A stretch of 64,000 nucleotides of DNA from Bacteroidaceae bacterium (GTDB taxonomy: Bacteria; Bacteroidota; Bacteroidia; Bacteroidales; Bacteroidaceae): positions 310,001 to 374,000 of the forward strand of contig JAFZZI010000007.1 in NCBI GenBank assembly GCA_017615835.1, read 5' to 3'. Made by a program: the position numbers and the translations under genes. This document shows positions 45,228 to 55,400 of the stretch, piece by piece; positions within the stretch are counted from its first letter, which is position 1, and every line of letters begins with the position of its first letter. The notes under the pieces were generated by a model. The model did not search any database, had not been told where the DNA came from, and saw nothing but the letters and a program-made list of their open reading frames with translations.

Positions 45228-46976
45228 ATGAAGCATTTTTTCAGTACAACTAAAACAATCCTGGCCCTTCTGGCTGTGGGTCTCTGCGTTTCCTGCTCGG
45301 ATACCTGGAAGGATCACTATTCGGTAGATCCGGAGGTAGTTCCGGATGTGTCAATCCTGGACCGTCTGGAGGGTAATGCCCAGACAAGTAATTTTGTCAA
45401 GGTTCTGAAGACTACAAAGACCTTCAATGGCAAGAAGATTGTCGATGATGTGTCCTACTACGATCTTCTCGGTGCCGATCAGTTCCTTACAGTCTGGGCT
45501 CCCGTGAACAGTGCTGTTCCCGATTCACTTTGGAACATCTACATGAAGGAGAACAAGAATTATGAGGAGAATTATGAAACCAGCCTCCGTTTCATCAAGA
45601 ACCACATTGCCCGTTTCAACCATCCGGTCGGCAGGGAAGAGACTGTTACGATGATGAGTGCAAAGCGATTCCTGATGAAGAGTGATGAGATACAGCACTC
45701 GAAGTACATCGCCAGCAATCAGTCCTGCAAGAATGGAATCCTCCATATAGTTGACAAGCAGATAGAGTTCACTCCGAGTCTTTACGAATTCATTACAACC
45801 GATCCCCAGTTCAAGGATAATCTCGGTGCTTTCTTCGCCTCATATACCAAGTATGAAATTAATGAAGAGAAGAGTGTTCCGGCAGGTATCAAGGACGGTA
45901 AGATGGTCTATGTTGATTCTGTCCTTGACGAGAAGAGCATCCTTATGGACAAATTCGGCTATATCAACAGGGAGGACAGTAACTACATCGTAGTACTTCC
46001 GACCGGACAGGGATGGAAGTCAATGTACGAGAAGATTCTTCCGAGATTCGACTACGCCTATTACGAGGGTGCCGATTCCCTGTCGAGACTTTGGGTTAGC
46101 GAATCTCTTCTGCAGGATGCGTTCTTCAATGCAAACTCCTATGCACAAAAGTTCGGCGATGTCTGGATGACGACTACTTTTGACCGTGATGATTATCTCC
46201 AGACAGGCAAGCCATATCATCTCTATCCTTCAAATGCGTTTGAACAGGACGGATACTTCGGCAGTCATACGATTGAGATTGTAGAGTGCAGTAACGGAAA
46301 GGTCTATCTCTGCGATGAGTGGCCCTTCGATCCTGATTTCACCTACGATGCTCCCGTGATTCGTGAGGCTGAGAATCCTGAGGGTTTCACAATGGAGAAC
46401 GAGACTTCTGTAACTAATGAAAAGAGACCTACCAGACTCAACAACGTGCCGTGGCTTGATGACGGAAGACCTGCTTTCACTCTTTCCGATATATCTCGCG
46501 GCAAGCTTCTGCAGATAAAGGGCCCGTTGGCTACCAGTAAGTGGGATGTTTTCTTCGGCCTCTATGACAATCTCAGTACAGACACCCTTACGAACACCGG
46601 TTACTATGACGTGAAGATTGTAGTGTTCCCGTGGACGATTGTTGAGAAGCAGATGGACGAAGGTGAGCCTGCGTATCCGAATATTTTCACTGCTGCCCTT
46701 GAGTATTACGACAAGGACGGAAAGTATCAGATTCTTACTGCATTGAATGAAAAAGGCAGAAAGAAGGAATTCGAGAATAACATGGGGCGTGCAGACACAA
46801 TCACACTGTTCAGCAATGTGAATCTGCCGGTATGCAACTTTGAGATGGAAGGCGAGCCTAATGTGGTACTCAATCTGACCAGTGCCATCACTGCGACCAA
46901 AGCGAGGAACCATTTCAACACGATGCTCCTTGACTGCATTATTCTTGAGCCGGTAAAGCCTGTTGCTGACGAATAA
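45228..46976 (+). CDS. Smaller fasciclin-type lipoprotein
   Basis: 582 residues, lipobox CVSC (Cys about 23). The N-terminal FAS1-like domain is recognisable from NFVKVLKTTKTF, LTVWAPVNSAVPDSLW and NGILHIVDKQIEF (about 43-180), a second divergent one from 180 to about 350 (SNYIVVLPTGQGWKSMY, NGKVYLCDEWPF), and a C-terminal beta-rich domain (GKLLQIKGPLATSKWDVFFGL). The architecture copies the preceding gene, suggesting duplication and divergence. It starts 20 bases after that gene and 12 bases before SusC 2. Role unknown. Confidence 0.78.
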   Translation: MKHFFSTTKTILALLAVGLCVSCSDTWKDHYSVDPEVVPDVSILDRLEGNAQTSNFVKVLKTTKTFNGKKIVDDVSYYDLLGADQFLTVWAPVNSAVPDSLWNIYMKENKNYEENYETSLRFIKNHIARFNHPVGREETVTMMSAKRFLMKSDEIQHSKYIASNQSCKNGILHIVDKQIEFTPSLYEFITTDPQFKDNLGAFFASYTKYEINEEKSVPAGIKDGKMVYVDSVLDEKSILMDKFGYINREDSNYIVVLPTGQGWKSMYEKILPRFDYAYYEGADSLSRLWVSESLLQDAFFNANSYAQKFGDVWMTTTFDRDDYLQTGKPYHLYPSNAFEQDGYFGSHTIEIVECSNGKVYLCDEWPFDPDFTYDAPVIREAENPEGFTMENETSVTNEKRPTRLNNVPWLDDGRPAFTLSDISRGKLLQIKGPLATSKWDVFFGLYDNLSTDTLTNTGYYDVKIVVFPWTIVEKQMDEGEPAYPNIFTAALEYYDKDGKYQILTALNEKGRKKEFENNMGRADTITLFSNVNLPVCNFEMEGEPNVVLNLTSAITATKARNHFNTMLLDCIILEPVKPVADE

Positions 46977-46988
46977 CCAACCCTCCCA

Positions 46989-49900
46989 ATGATTAAAATT
47001 ATGAAGATGAATATAAGTAGAATGGTAAAGGGTTTAATTCCCATGGGAATCCTCAGCCTTGTGCTGATGTTTCCTGCAGTTATTTCCGCGCAGAGCAACG
47101 CGGGCAATATGAGGACCATCTCGGGTACTGTCGTGGATGCCGCTACCGGCAATGCCATGAGCGGCGTAACGGTGCAGGCTTATGGAAATTCAGGCTATAC
47201 CGCAACGACTGATGGCAGTGGAGCTTATTCCATCAGCATCCCTTCGGGTGTTGACATGCTTTCGTTCCTGCGGAGCGGATTCGTTACCGTCAACTCGCCT
47301 ATTTCGCATCTTGGCGAGCCGGTGGTTATGTGGAAGGGCAACTCAGGCGGAGCATCAGCTCCTGTTTCGGGTGGAATGCGTACTGTTACCGGAACCGTGT
47401 ATGACGGTGCCTTCGGTACTCCTATGCCCGGTGTACGTATTCAGGCTTACAACAACGGCCTCCATGCTGCAATGACCAAAGAGGACGGTACCTACTCCAT
47501 CCAGGTTCCTGATTACATCACCTCGCTTACCTTTATGGTTGACGGATGCAACAACACCGTCAGTTCAATAGCAGGCAAGAGCGGCCCTGTTGACGTGCTG
47601 ATGTTCCCTGAAAAGTTCTCCGAACTCTATGCAACAAAGACAGATGCCACCATATCCAAGAAATCTCTTGTCAGCAGTATGAACGCCGACCTGAGTGTTG
47701 ACCAGCAGATTCAGTCAGGTCTTCTTGGTGATGTAAGGGCTATTACAAGGTCCGGTCAGTTAGGTGCAGGCGTTGACCTTCTGGTGTCAGGTATCAATTC
47801 TCTGAACATCAACACCCAGCCGCTGTTTGTGATTGACGGTGTCATCATGGATGTCCAGTCAACGCGTGAAACCATTCATGACGGATATTTCAATAACATC
47901 CTCTCAAACTTAATGGTTGATGATATCGAGAGCGTTACGGTGCTGAAGAACGGTCTTGCAATATATGGCTCGAAGGGTGCCAACGGCGTTATCCTGATTG
48001 ATACCAAGCGTAACCACAGCATGGCTACCAGGATTGACGTTTCGCTTGCCGGCAACTATCAGCTGATGCCCAAGTATCCCGACATGATGAATGCTTCGCA
48101 GTACAGAAGTTATGTGTCGGAGTTGCTGGGTACTACTACTGCAGAGGTTTCGGATGACTATAAGTTCCTGCAGCTTGATCCCAACTACTACTACTACAAT
48201 ACCTATCACAATGACACAGACTGGGGCAAGGAAGCTTACAGAAATGCTTTCGTACAGAGTTACAGCATAAACGTCGACGGTGGTGATGACATTGCAAAGT
48301 ATAACCTTTCGGTAGGTTTCGCAAACGGCAACGCTACTCTGAAGAGTAATGACTACCAGCGCTTCAACCTGAGACTTAACTCGGACATCATCCTTGGCAA
48401 CAAGGTTTCCGTCCGTTTCGATGCTTCCTATAGTGACGTAACCCGTGACCTTCGTGATGACGGTGTCCCGTCAGACGTAGATGACGCAACCATAACGGCA
48501 CCTGCGTTCCTGTCGCTGATCAAGTCTCCTTTCCTTACAGCCTATTCGTATGACATTAACAAGCAACCGTCGCCGTTCCTTGCAAAGAACGATGACTATC
48601 TTGAGGAGGTCTTGGGCGAGGAGGTGTCTCTTGCCAACCCGGTGTCAATTCTTCAGAACGGTGAAGGCACCAATAAGAACTATCTTGGAAGCCGTCTGAT
48701 AAACATCGCAATTACACCGAAAATCTCGATTAACCGTTTCTGGTCTATCAGCGAGCATTTCAGCTATACGATGACCAGTGTTGACGAGAACTATTACATT
48801 CCAATCTTCGGAACACCTTCGTTCAAGGTTGCCGGAGTCGGTGAGGTGGACAACAAGGTTGCTGCCATGTCGTCACAGCAGAGCGCTTTCATGAGTAATA
48901 CATACTTTAACTTTGACAAGCGCGTGAAGGCCAGCAACTGGCATGTTTCCGCCGGTTTCCGCTGGATAAGCAACGTTTATAAGCAGAATTCGATGCTGGG
49001 CTACAACTCAGGTAACGACAAGACTCCGAACATGTCAACGAACCTGCAGTACAAGTCAACGGCAGGTATCGATGACAAGGATGTATCGCTGACTTGGTGG
49101 GCTCAGGGAAATTACAGCTTCCGCGAGAGATATTACATTTACGCAGGTCTGGGTCTTTCAGCTTCGTCGCGTTTCGGCGGTGATGTTTCCAACGGGCTGA
49201 AACTGGCAGGCGTCCCATGGGGAATCTTCCCGTCGGCAGCCTTCTCTTGGGTTATGTCGTCTGAGCCGTGGTTCAAGGCCCGTTTCATCAACTATCTCAA
49301 GTTGAATGCTGCATTCGATCTGACCGGCAACGACGGATTCAACGATACCGCCTCCCGCACATACTTCTCGCCGATACACATCCTCGGAGAGTCTGGTGCT
49401 TCAGGTCTTTCGATGGCCAATATCGGTAACAGTACCCTTCAGTGGGAAACGACCACAAGGTATTCTGCCGGACTTGACATCAACCTGTTCAAGAACTACC
49501 TCAGCATTTCGGCAAATGCTTTCTTGAGCTACACCAACAACCTTCTTTCAATCAGCCGCCTTTCCTATATGACGGGTATTGAGGACTCGTGGAGTAACGG
49601 TGGTTCTCTGAAGAACATCGGATTTGACGTCAGTGCAATCCTGAAACTTGTAAATCACAAGAATTTCGCATGGGAGGCCGGGCTAAGCGTAGGCAAGTAT
49701 AAGAACGAGCTTACTTCACTTCCCGACAATGACCGCGCCTTCAACACCAACATCTACGGAGCAAATGTCCGCTCGATGGTAGGTGAGCCTGTGGGTATCT
49801 TCTGGGGTTATAAGACAGATGGCGTATTCTCTACAACTACCGAAGCAAATGCCGCAAATCTTTATATGAAGGCGGTTACCGGTCAGGATATGCCGTTCGA

Positions 49901-50489
49901 GGCTGGAGATGTAAAATTCGTCAACACGTACACTGCTGACGATGTGAACGGAAAACATTACATCAATGAGAAGGACATGGTGAAGATCGGTGATCCCAAT
50001 CCTAAGTTGTTCGGTCACATCTACACCAAGGCCTCGTTCAAGGGCTTGACTCTCAGTGCCACATTCACATATTCTTGGGGCAATGACGTGTTCAACTACC
50101 AGAGGATGATTCTTGAGAGCGGTTCGCGCTTCAACAATCAGACCGTGGCAATGGTGAACCGCTGGACCTGTGAGGGTCAGGTTACGCAGATTCCTTCTGC
50201 AAACTACGGTGATCCTATGCAGAATGCCCGCTTCTCAGACCGTTGGATTGAGGACGGTTCTTATCTGCGCCTCAAGAACGTGACTTTGAGTTATAAACTT
50301 CCTGTCCGCAACAACATAATTCAGGGTATCACAATCTGGGGTGCTGCAAACAACCTCTTCACCCTGACCAAGTACCTTGGTGCTGATCCGGAGTTCTCAT
50401 TGAGCAACAATATCCTGACTCAGGGTATTGACCGTGGTCTGCTGCCTCAGAGCAGGAATTTCTCTATCGGTTTGAAGATTAACCTCTAA
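46989..50489 (+). CDS. SusC-like TonB-dependent transporter (second), with tandem N-terminal domains
   Basis: 1166 residues with signal peptide (cleavage near VISAQ34). Two carboxypeptidase-regulatory-like domains lie in tandem: about 41-105 (MRTISGTVVDAATGNAMSGV) and 130-190 (MRTVTGTVYDGAFGTPMPGV), the second clearly a copy of the first. The plug has a degenerate SusC signature (VSGINSLNINTQPLFVIDG) and the barrel ends in FSIGLKINL. SusCs normally have one such domain. Alternative ATGs at 47001 and 47007 would shorten the signal peptide slightly. Pairs with the next SusD, 5 bases on. Ligand unknown. Confidence 0.93.
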   Translation: MIKIMKMNISRMVKGLIPMGILSLVLMFPAVISAQSNAGNMRTISGTVVDAATGNAMSGVTVQAYGNSGYTATTDGSGAYSISIPSGVDMLSFLRSGFVTVNSPISHLGEPVVMWKGNSGGASAPVSGGMRTVTGTVYDGAFGTPMPGVRIQAYNNGLHAAMTKEDGTYSIQVPDYITSLTFMVDGCNNTVSSIAGKSGPVDVLMFPEKFSELYATKTDATISKKSLVSSMNADLSVDQQIQSGLLGDVRAITRSGQLGAGVDLLVSGINSLNINTQPLFVIDGVIMDVQSTRETIHDGYFNNILSNLMVDDIESVTVLKNGLAIYGSKGANGVILIDTKRNHSMATRIDVSLAGNYQLMPKYPDMMNASQYRSYVSELLGTTTAEVSDDYKFLQLDPNYYYYNTYHNDTDWGKEAYRNAFVQSYSINVDGGDDIAKYNLSVGFANGNATLKSNDYQRFNLRLNSDIILGNKVSVRFDASYSDVTRDLRDDGVPSDVDDATITAPAFLSLIKSPFLTAYSYDINKQPSPFLAKNDDYLEEVLGEEVSLANPVSILQNGEGTNKNYLGSRLINIAITPKISINRFWSISEHFSYTMTSVDENYYIPIFGTPSFKVAGVGEVDNKVAAMSSQQSAFMSNTYFNFDKRVKASNWHVSAGFRWISNVYKQNSMLGYNSGNDKTPNMSTNLQYKSTAGIDDKDVSLTWWAQGNYSFRERYYIYAGLGLSASSRFGGDVSNGLKLAGVPWGIFPSAAFSWVMSSEPWFKARFINYLKLNAAFDLTGNDGFNDTASRTYFSPIHILGESGASGLSMANIGNSTLQWETTTRYSAGLDINLFKNYLSISANAFLSYTNNLLSISRLSYMTGIEDSWSNGGSLKNIGFDVSAILKLVNHKNFAWEAGLSVGKYKNELTSLPDNDRAFNTNIYGANVRSMVGEPVGIFWGYKTDGVFSTTTEANAANLYMKAVTGQDMPFEAGDVKFVNTYTADDVNGKHYINEKDMVKIGDPNPKLFGHIYTKASFKGLTLSATFTYSWGNDVFNYQRMILESGSRFNNQTVAMVNRWTCEGQVTQIPSANYGDPMQNARFSDRWIEDGSYLRLKNVTLSYKLPVRNNIIQGITIWGAANNLFTLTKYLGADPEFSLSNNILTQGIDRGLLPQSRNFSIGLKINL

Positions 50490-50494
50490 TTATT

Positions 50495-52324
50495 ATGACA
50501 ATGAAAACGAAATCCACTATATTCACAGCGTGTGCAGCTGTCCTGTTCGGTCTGACTTCCTGCCAGAAGATGCTGACGACGGAATCTACCATCGTTATGT
50601 TCGAGCAGGATCATGAACTGAATGAATCTACGGATACTCTTTATTCAGTTGTCGGTATTCTCCAGAAGATTCAGAAGATTGCAGACCGGACTGTCCTGTT
50701 CGGTGAATTGAGGGGCGACCTTACATCCCTGAACGAGTATGCTTCTTCAGACCTGTCTGAAATAAGCAACTTCAGTGTTTCCAAGGAGAACAAGTACAAC
50801 AATGCACTTGACTATTATGCCGTAATCAACAACTGCAACTACTATCTTGCAAAGGCTGATACTTCCTACAAGAAGAATAAGCGCTATATCTTCCGTGACG
50901 AGTACGGAGTGGTTCTCGGCTATCGTGCCTGGGCTTACATCAAGTTGGCTGAAGCCTACGGAAAGGTCCCCTTCGTTACAGAACCTATAGTTAACGGCGC
51001 CATGGCTGACGCTTCGCTCTACCCGTTGCTTGACATAAAGGAGATTTCAAAGCGCCTGATTCCGGACCTTGAGCCATTCGTTGACATCGAACAGCCCAAG
51101 TACGGCACCATGGGCGATTTCAACTCGGCCGACTTCTTCCTTCCTACCCGTCTTATCCTTGCAGAGCTCTGTCTCTGGGCTGGAGACGGATACTATGTGA
51201 AGGCTGCAAAGTATCTGCACGACTATGTATCTTCGGTTGACAGGCATGTCTATACAAACCTTCACCATGTCTGGTGGAGGACGCGTGATTTCGTGTCAAC
51301 TGACGATTCTTACTCTTCACTGTTCGGACAGTCCAGAGCAGAGCAGATTATCTCCTTCATTCCGATGGAGTCTCAGGAGTTCATGGGTGTTACCAGTGAG
51401 TTGGATGACATCTACACCTCAACGAAGGATAATTATTACTACTTCAAGGCTACGGCGTCGCCGGCACTCCGTTCTCTTGCTGCAAGTCAGGCCTTCTGCT
51501 TTGTCGAGTACGACCCGCTGCCGAACGAGTATTATGTTTCTCCCGAAGAGATGCCTGATCAGCTGACTAAGGGTGACCTTCGTCTCTACTCTGTACTTGA
51601 TGTTGACGATGACATTGCAGATGAGAAACTTGCATCTACCTTCAATACGAGGAAACAGATTCTTAGAAAAATTGACCCCTTAAGAATTTGTGTATTTAGA
51701 AAAGACCTTGTATATTTGCGACTGGCAGAGGCTTTAAATTGCGCAGGTATGCCCGAAGCGGCATTTGCTGTGCTGAAATATGGCTTGTGCGAAGATTATG
51801 TTATGGAGTACGTAAGCAAGGAGGAGAGGGCTATGGCAGAACCCAACAAACTGCTTGATTTCAGCAGAAACTATTTCTACCAGTATGCTTACAGTCCCAC
51901 TCAGGGCGGCGTCAATTCCAGGAGTAATACTCAGGGAATCCACAGCCGCGGATCAGGTGAGGCTCAGCTTGATACCACTTACGTCCTCAAGTGCCATCCG
52001 GATACTCTTTCTGCAAGGTATCTTGCAATGAGCGACGCGGACAAGTCCGCATATCTGGATTCTGTAAGGAGTGAGCAACAGATTGAAGTTGAGGAGTATC
52101 TCATCAACGAACTTGCTCTGGAAACTTCGTTCGAAGGCAACCGTTTCGGCGATCTCGTCAGGTTCTCGATGCATCGCGCCGAGAAGAACGGCGGTTATAC
52201 CGACAATGCTTTCGTCGCGGAGAGAGTTGCAAAGAGGAATGGTGCCTTGGATCAGGCCCTTTATGACAAACTTAAAGGCGACGGTACCGGATATAACAAG
52301 GACTGGTACCTTCAGCTTCCTTAA
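50495..52324 (+). CDS. SusD-like surface lipoprotein (second)
   Basis: 609 residues; lipobox LTSC (Cys about 23). SusD features: VLGYRAWAYIKLAEAYGKVPFVT (TPR part), YLRLAEALNCAGMPEAAF and the late INELALETSFEGNRFGDLVRFS, which stands for the LxxERxxELxxEGxRxxDLxR element. A patch at 51660-51740 is much richer in A+T and in rare codons (TTA, AGA) than the rest and contains an exact promoter sequence. The protein body is otherwise intact. Forms the lid of SusC 2. Confidence 0.92.
   Translation: MTMKTKSTIFTACAAVLFGLTSCQKMLTTESTIVMFEQDHELNESTDTLYSVVGILQKIQKIADRTVLFGELRGDLTSLNEYASSDLSEISNFSVSKENKYNNALDYYAVINNCNYYLAKADTSYKKNKRYIFRDEYGVVLGYRAWAYIKLAEAYGKVPFVTEPIVNGAMADASLYPLLDIKEISKRLIPDLEPFVDIEQPKYGTMGDFNSADFFLPTRLILAELCLWAGDGYYVKAAKYLHDYVSSVDRHVYTNLHHVWWRTRDFVSTDDSYSSLFGQSRAEQIISFIPMESQEFMGVTSELDDIYTSTKDNYYYFKATASPALRSLAASQAFCFVEYDPLPNEYYVSPEEMPDQLTKGDLRLYSVLDVDDDIADEKLASTFNTRKQILRKIDPLRICVFRKDLVYLRLAEALNCAGMPEAAFAVLKYGLCEDYVMEYVSKEERAMAEPNKLLDFSRNYFYQYAYSPTQGGVNSRSNTQGIHSRGSGEAQLDTTYVLKCHPDTLSARYLAMSDADKSAYLDSVRSEQQIEVEEYLINELALETSFEGNRFGDLVRFSMHRAEKNGGYTDNAFVAERVAKRNGALDQALYDKLKGDGTGYNKDWYLQLP
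51687..51718 (+). promoter_or_regulatory. Promoter-like sequence inside the second SusD gene
   Basis: TTTG (51687-51690), 20 bases, TATATTTG (51711-51718): a full match to the Bacteroidetes promoter, in sense orientation within codons for the VYLRLAEALN region. It could start a shorter transcript covering the end of SusD 2 and the secreted protein. Chance occurrence in an A+T-rich patch is possible. Confidence 0.4.
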
Positions 52325-52334
52325 CGCATATTTG

Positions 52335-52364
52335 CCTGGCACTGCGTATATCGCAGGTGCCGGG
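52335..52364 (+). other. Intercistronic hairpin after the second SusD gene
   Basis: CCTGGCACTGCG (52335-52346) pairs with CGCAGGTGCCGGG (52352-52364) in about 12 base pairs with one bulge around TATAT. There is no T-run, so rather than a terminator it may stabilise the upstream mRNA or mark a processing site and make expression of the next gene differ from that of SusCD. Confidence 0.55.
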
Positions 52365-52424
52365 TAGATTATTTGAGAGAGAAATTTGTGTTATTAACCT
52401 TTTTATTAACTAAACAAAAAGTTT

Positions 52425-55400
52425 ATGAAAAAACTTAACTTGTTGTTGGCTGGTTCACTTCTGCTGATGGGCGCTAACGTCCAGGCACAGGAACTGATCT
52501 GGTCAGAAGATTTCGAGCAGGGTCTGGGCTTCTTTACAGACTCTATTCCCGCAGGCTATATCGACGGCCTGGATTATTACATCGGCAGGACTGCCGGAAA
52601 CGGTACTTGGGATGTAAACACCCACAAGAACGGTTTCCTGCATGTTGACACCATGATTGCCCTTTATCATTCAATCGCTCCGGTGAACACCCCGGGCCAG
52701 CGTATTGACGAGGTTTCCGTTGTCGAGGCTGACGCTGCTCATGCCAAGACTCTCGAGAAACTCGGCGGCGAAGGTGGCAGCTACTATCTGAGGTATGTTT
52801 CTGGCCCCAGCTCCTACGGTTTCAACCAGTGGGGTGGCAAGCCCGGTGTTACCAACGACTATCAGGCTAACGTTTTCGTTCGTGGTATTCCAATCGAGGA
52901 GAACACTTCGTATCGTGTTGTTTATTTCATGAACATGGGTAGCCCTGTTGACTCGGCTCAGCTTGACCTCCGTCTGATGCGTGGCTGGTACAACTCTGAG
53001 AAGGCTTTCACCACCAGCGGTGCTTCAGGTGCGACAGAGTTCACCCAGCAGGTTACAATGGGTGACAGTACCTTCAAGAATGGCCAGTGGGACCGTTACA
53101 CCTACATGACTTACTACACCACCGACTCAATTGCCAACCATGCAGTTCATCAGAATGGTTACTGGTGGGTCGACGAGTGGAAAGGTGTGTTGTGGTCTCG
53201 CAGGAACCAGTTCTCAGAGGACACCATCAGGATGTTCGCCGAATACAATGGCGGTGCTCTGCCCGATACCCTTCCTGTTGATTCTGCTACCAATGCAAGG
53301 TGGGGATGGATTGTCCAGCCGGACACCTATATGCTCCGCTTCTCTTTCCAGGGCCCGAACGGAACCTACCTGGTTGATGATATTTCACTCTACAAGTCAT
53401 TTATCGGTGCTGCCGAGTACAGCGGCGATATGATTCGTGTTGACTTCGGTTATAAGACCAACCTTGGAGATCTTTGCGATCCCAACGGTGTTGGTGCCGC
53501 TGCCGTTCCTGCTGACTGCATCGAGGTTACCGTTGCTGATGGTGACGGGCGTTCTACCCTTGATGTTCTTGACGCTGAATATCACAGCGATGGCTATCTG
53601 TACTTGTGGCTCGAGGACGAGGTTGAGTACTATGATGATATCAGAATCAACTTCAAGAACCCGTCAGATCCCGCATTCCAGCTGAAGTATACTTCAAGCA
53701 GCCGTTATCCGAAGGCTAACGACGCTGACTGGGTTGATGCCGGCAAGATCGTTCCTGACTTCCAGAACGAGTTCGTACTCCCGAGAGCTTTCTCAGCTGT
53801 TTCAATTCCTTACCTTGCTCCTTCTGTAAAGGATTCCGATCCTGATGAGGGTTCATTCGGCCTTGACGGTGCTAAGAACCGTGAGATCATCGTTACCTTC
53901 AACAAGCCTGTTGCAAACGAGGCTGTTGCCTTCATCTCAGGTGAGGGGTGCGAGGATGTCCAGTTGACCAATGCAGGTTATGTCGATGAGGAGAAGAAGG
54001 TCATCAAGTTTGAGTTCACAAACAAGGTTCCGACCAACCTCAATGGTGACTATGTAATTCTCGTTGACAGGCTGAAGGCTAAGTCAGAGCAGAGCGACAA
54101 GGCTGCCACCGGTGCAGAACAGGGTCCGAGCTTCAAGATCAACATTTCTTACGGCGAGCCCGATGTTACCGTTCCCGGTTCAGCTAAGACCAACTATGAC
54201 AAGCTTGTCAAGTCTTACAATGCTGCTGACGAGCAGATTGTCAAGGGTGAGAGCGATCTCGCCAACTATGGTGGTACTGCTTTCGAGGCATTCCAGGCTC
54301 TCGTTGCTCAGTATGAGCCGACTGCTTTCCTGAAGAACAACACTTCACCGAAGGCTTATACCGCTGCTTCAAAGGCTCTTGATGATGCTACCACAGAGAT
54401 CAAGGCTCGTTTTGCTAATGTTGACGCTCTGAAGTCAATTCTTGACAAGTCAGATGTTCTCCTTGCAGATTATGCTGACAAGTTCGGCTCATATTCAGAG
54501 TATGCTGATCTCTACGCTAAGGTTGCAGATGCTAAGGCTGTATCTGTTCCTTCAACCAGCAATGCTGACATTCAGGCACTCGTTGACGGCTTGACCGCTT
54601 CTTACGATGACGCTGACGCTGTTATCCAGACAGTCCTGGTTACTACCGATCAGATCAACAAGCTGTATGATCTTGCCAAGTCTCTGGATGCTTCTCTCGG
54701 TGTCAAGTATGCTGACGCTGTGACAGCTGCCGTTTCTGACGATCAGGATCTTGCACAGATTCTCAAGCTCGAGGCTACCAAGGCTCTCTACACCCAGATT
54801 GTTGCCGGAAGTACAGATACAGTTGACGTAACCGGTTTCATCACCAACCCGACTCTCTACACCACAGCTCTTCTTGACAAGGATGTTCAGTACTACTATT
54901 ACAACTGGGGTGATCCGCACGACAAGTGGAGAGTTATTTACACAACCGATGATGGTACAAACTCTATCTTCCCGGGCTGGAATCTTGTAAACAAGTCTGG
55001 TAACCTCCATGTTGCTAACGGTCCTTGGGGCGGTGGCAATGGTGATCAGGGTTACTATGCAAAGGCAGAGGGCTTTGCTGTAGCAGGTCACCTTGCAGCT
55101 GACTGGTCAACCGACTTCAGACTTACACAGACTGTTGAGGATCTGCCCGCAGGTATTTACTCTCTTGGTGTAAACTACGGTGGTGGTGAGAACAATAAGG
55201 CTAAGCAGTGCCTTATCGCCGACAATTTTGTCAAGGCTGACTCCGTTGCTGCTGATCCCGGTCAGTATCAGGCTCCGATTTCTGTTGACAGTGTTGTCAT
55301 TGGCAGCTCTATGAAGATTACGGCTGTTCACACTGGCGGTAACTTCTGGTCAAGACTTGACAACTTCAGCCTGAAGTTCACAGGCAAGCTTGATAACTAC

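Noticed and set aside
46230-46913. 227-residue open frame antisense to the third fasciclin gene
   Set aside because: Antisense frame over a well supported gene, with no family resemblance.
38095-50489. Long direct repeat between the two SusC genes as a recombination site
   Set aside because: Similarity is at protein level only; no long identical DNA blocks were visible by eye.
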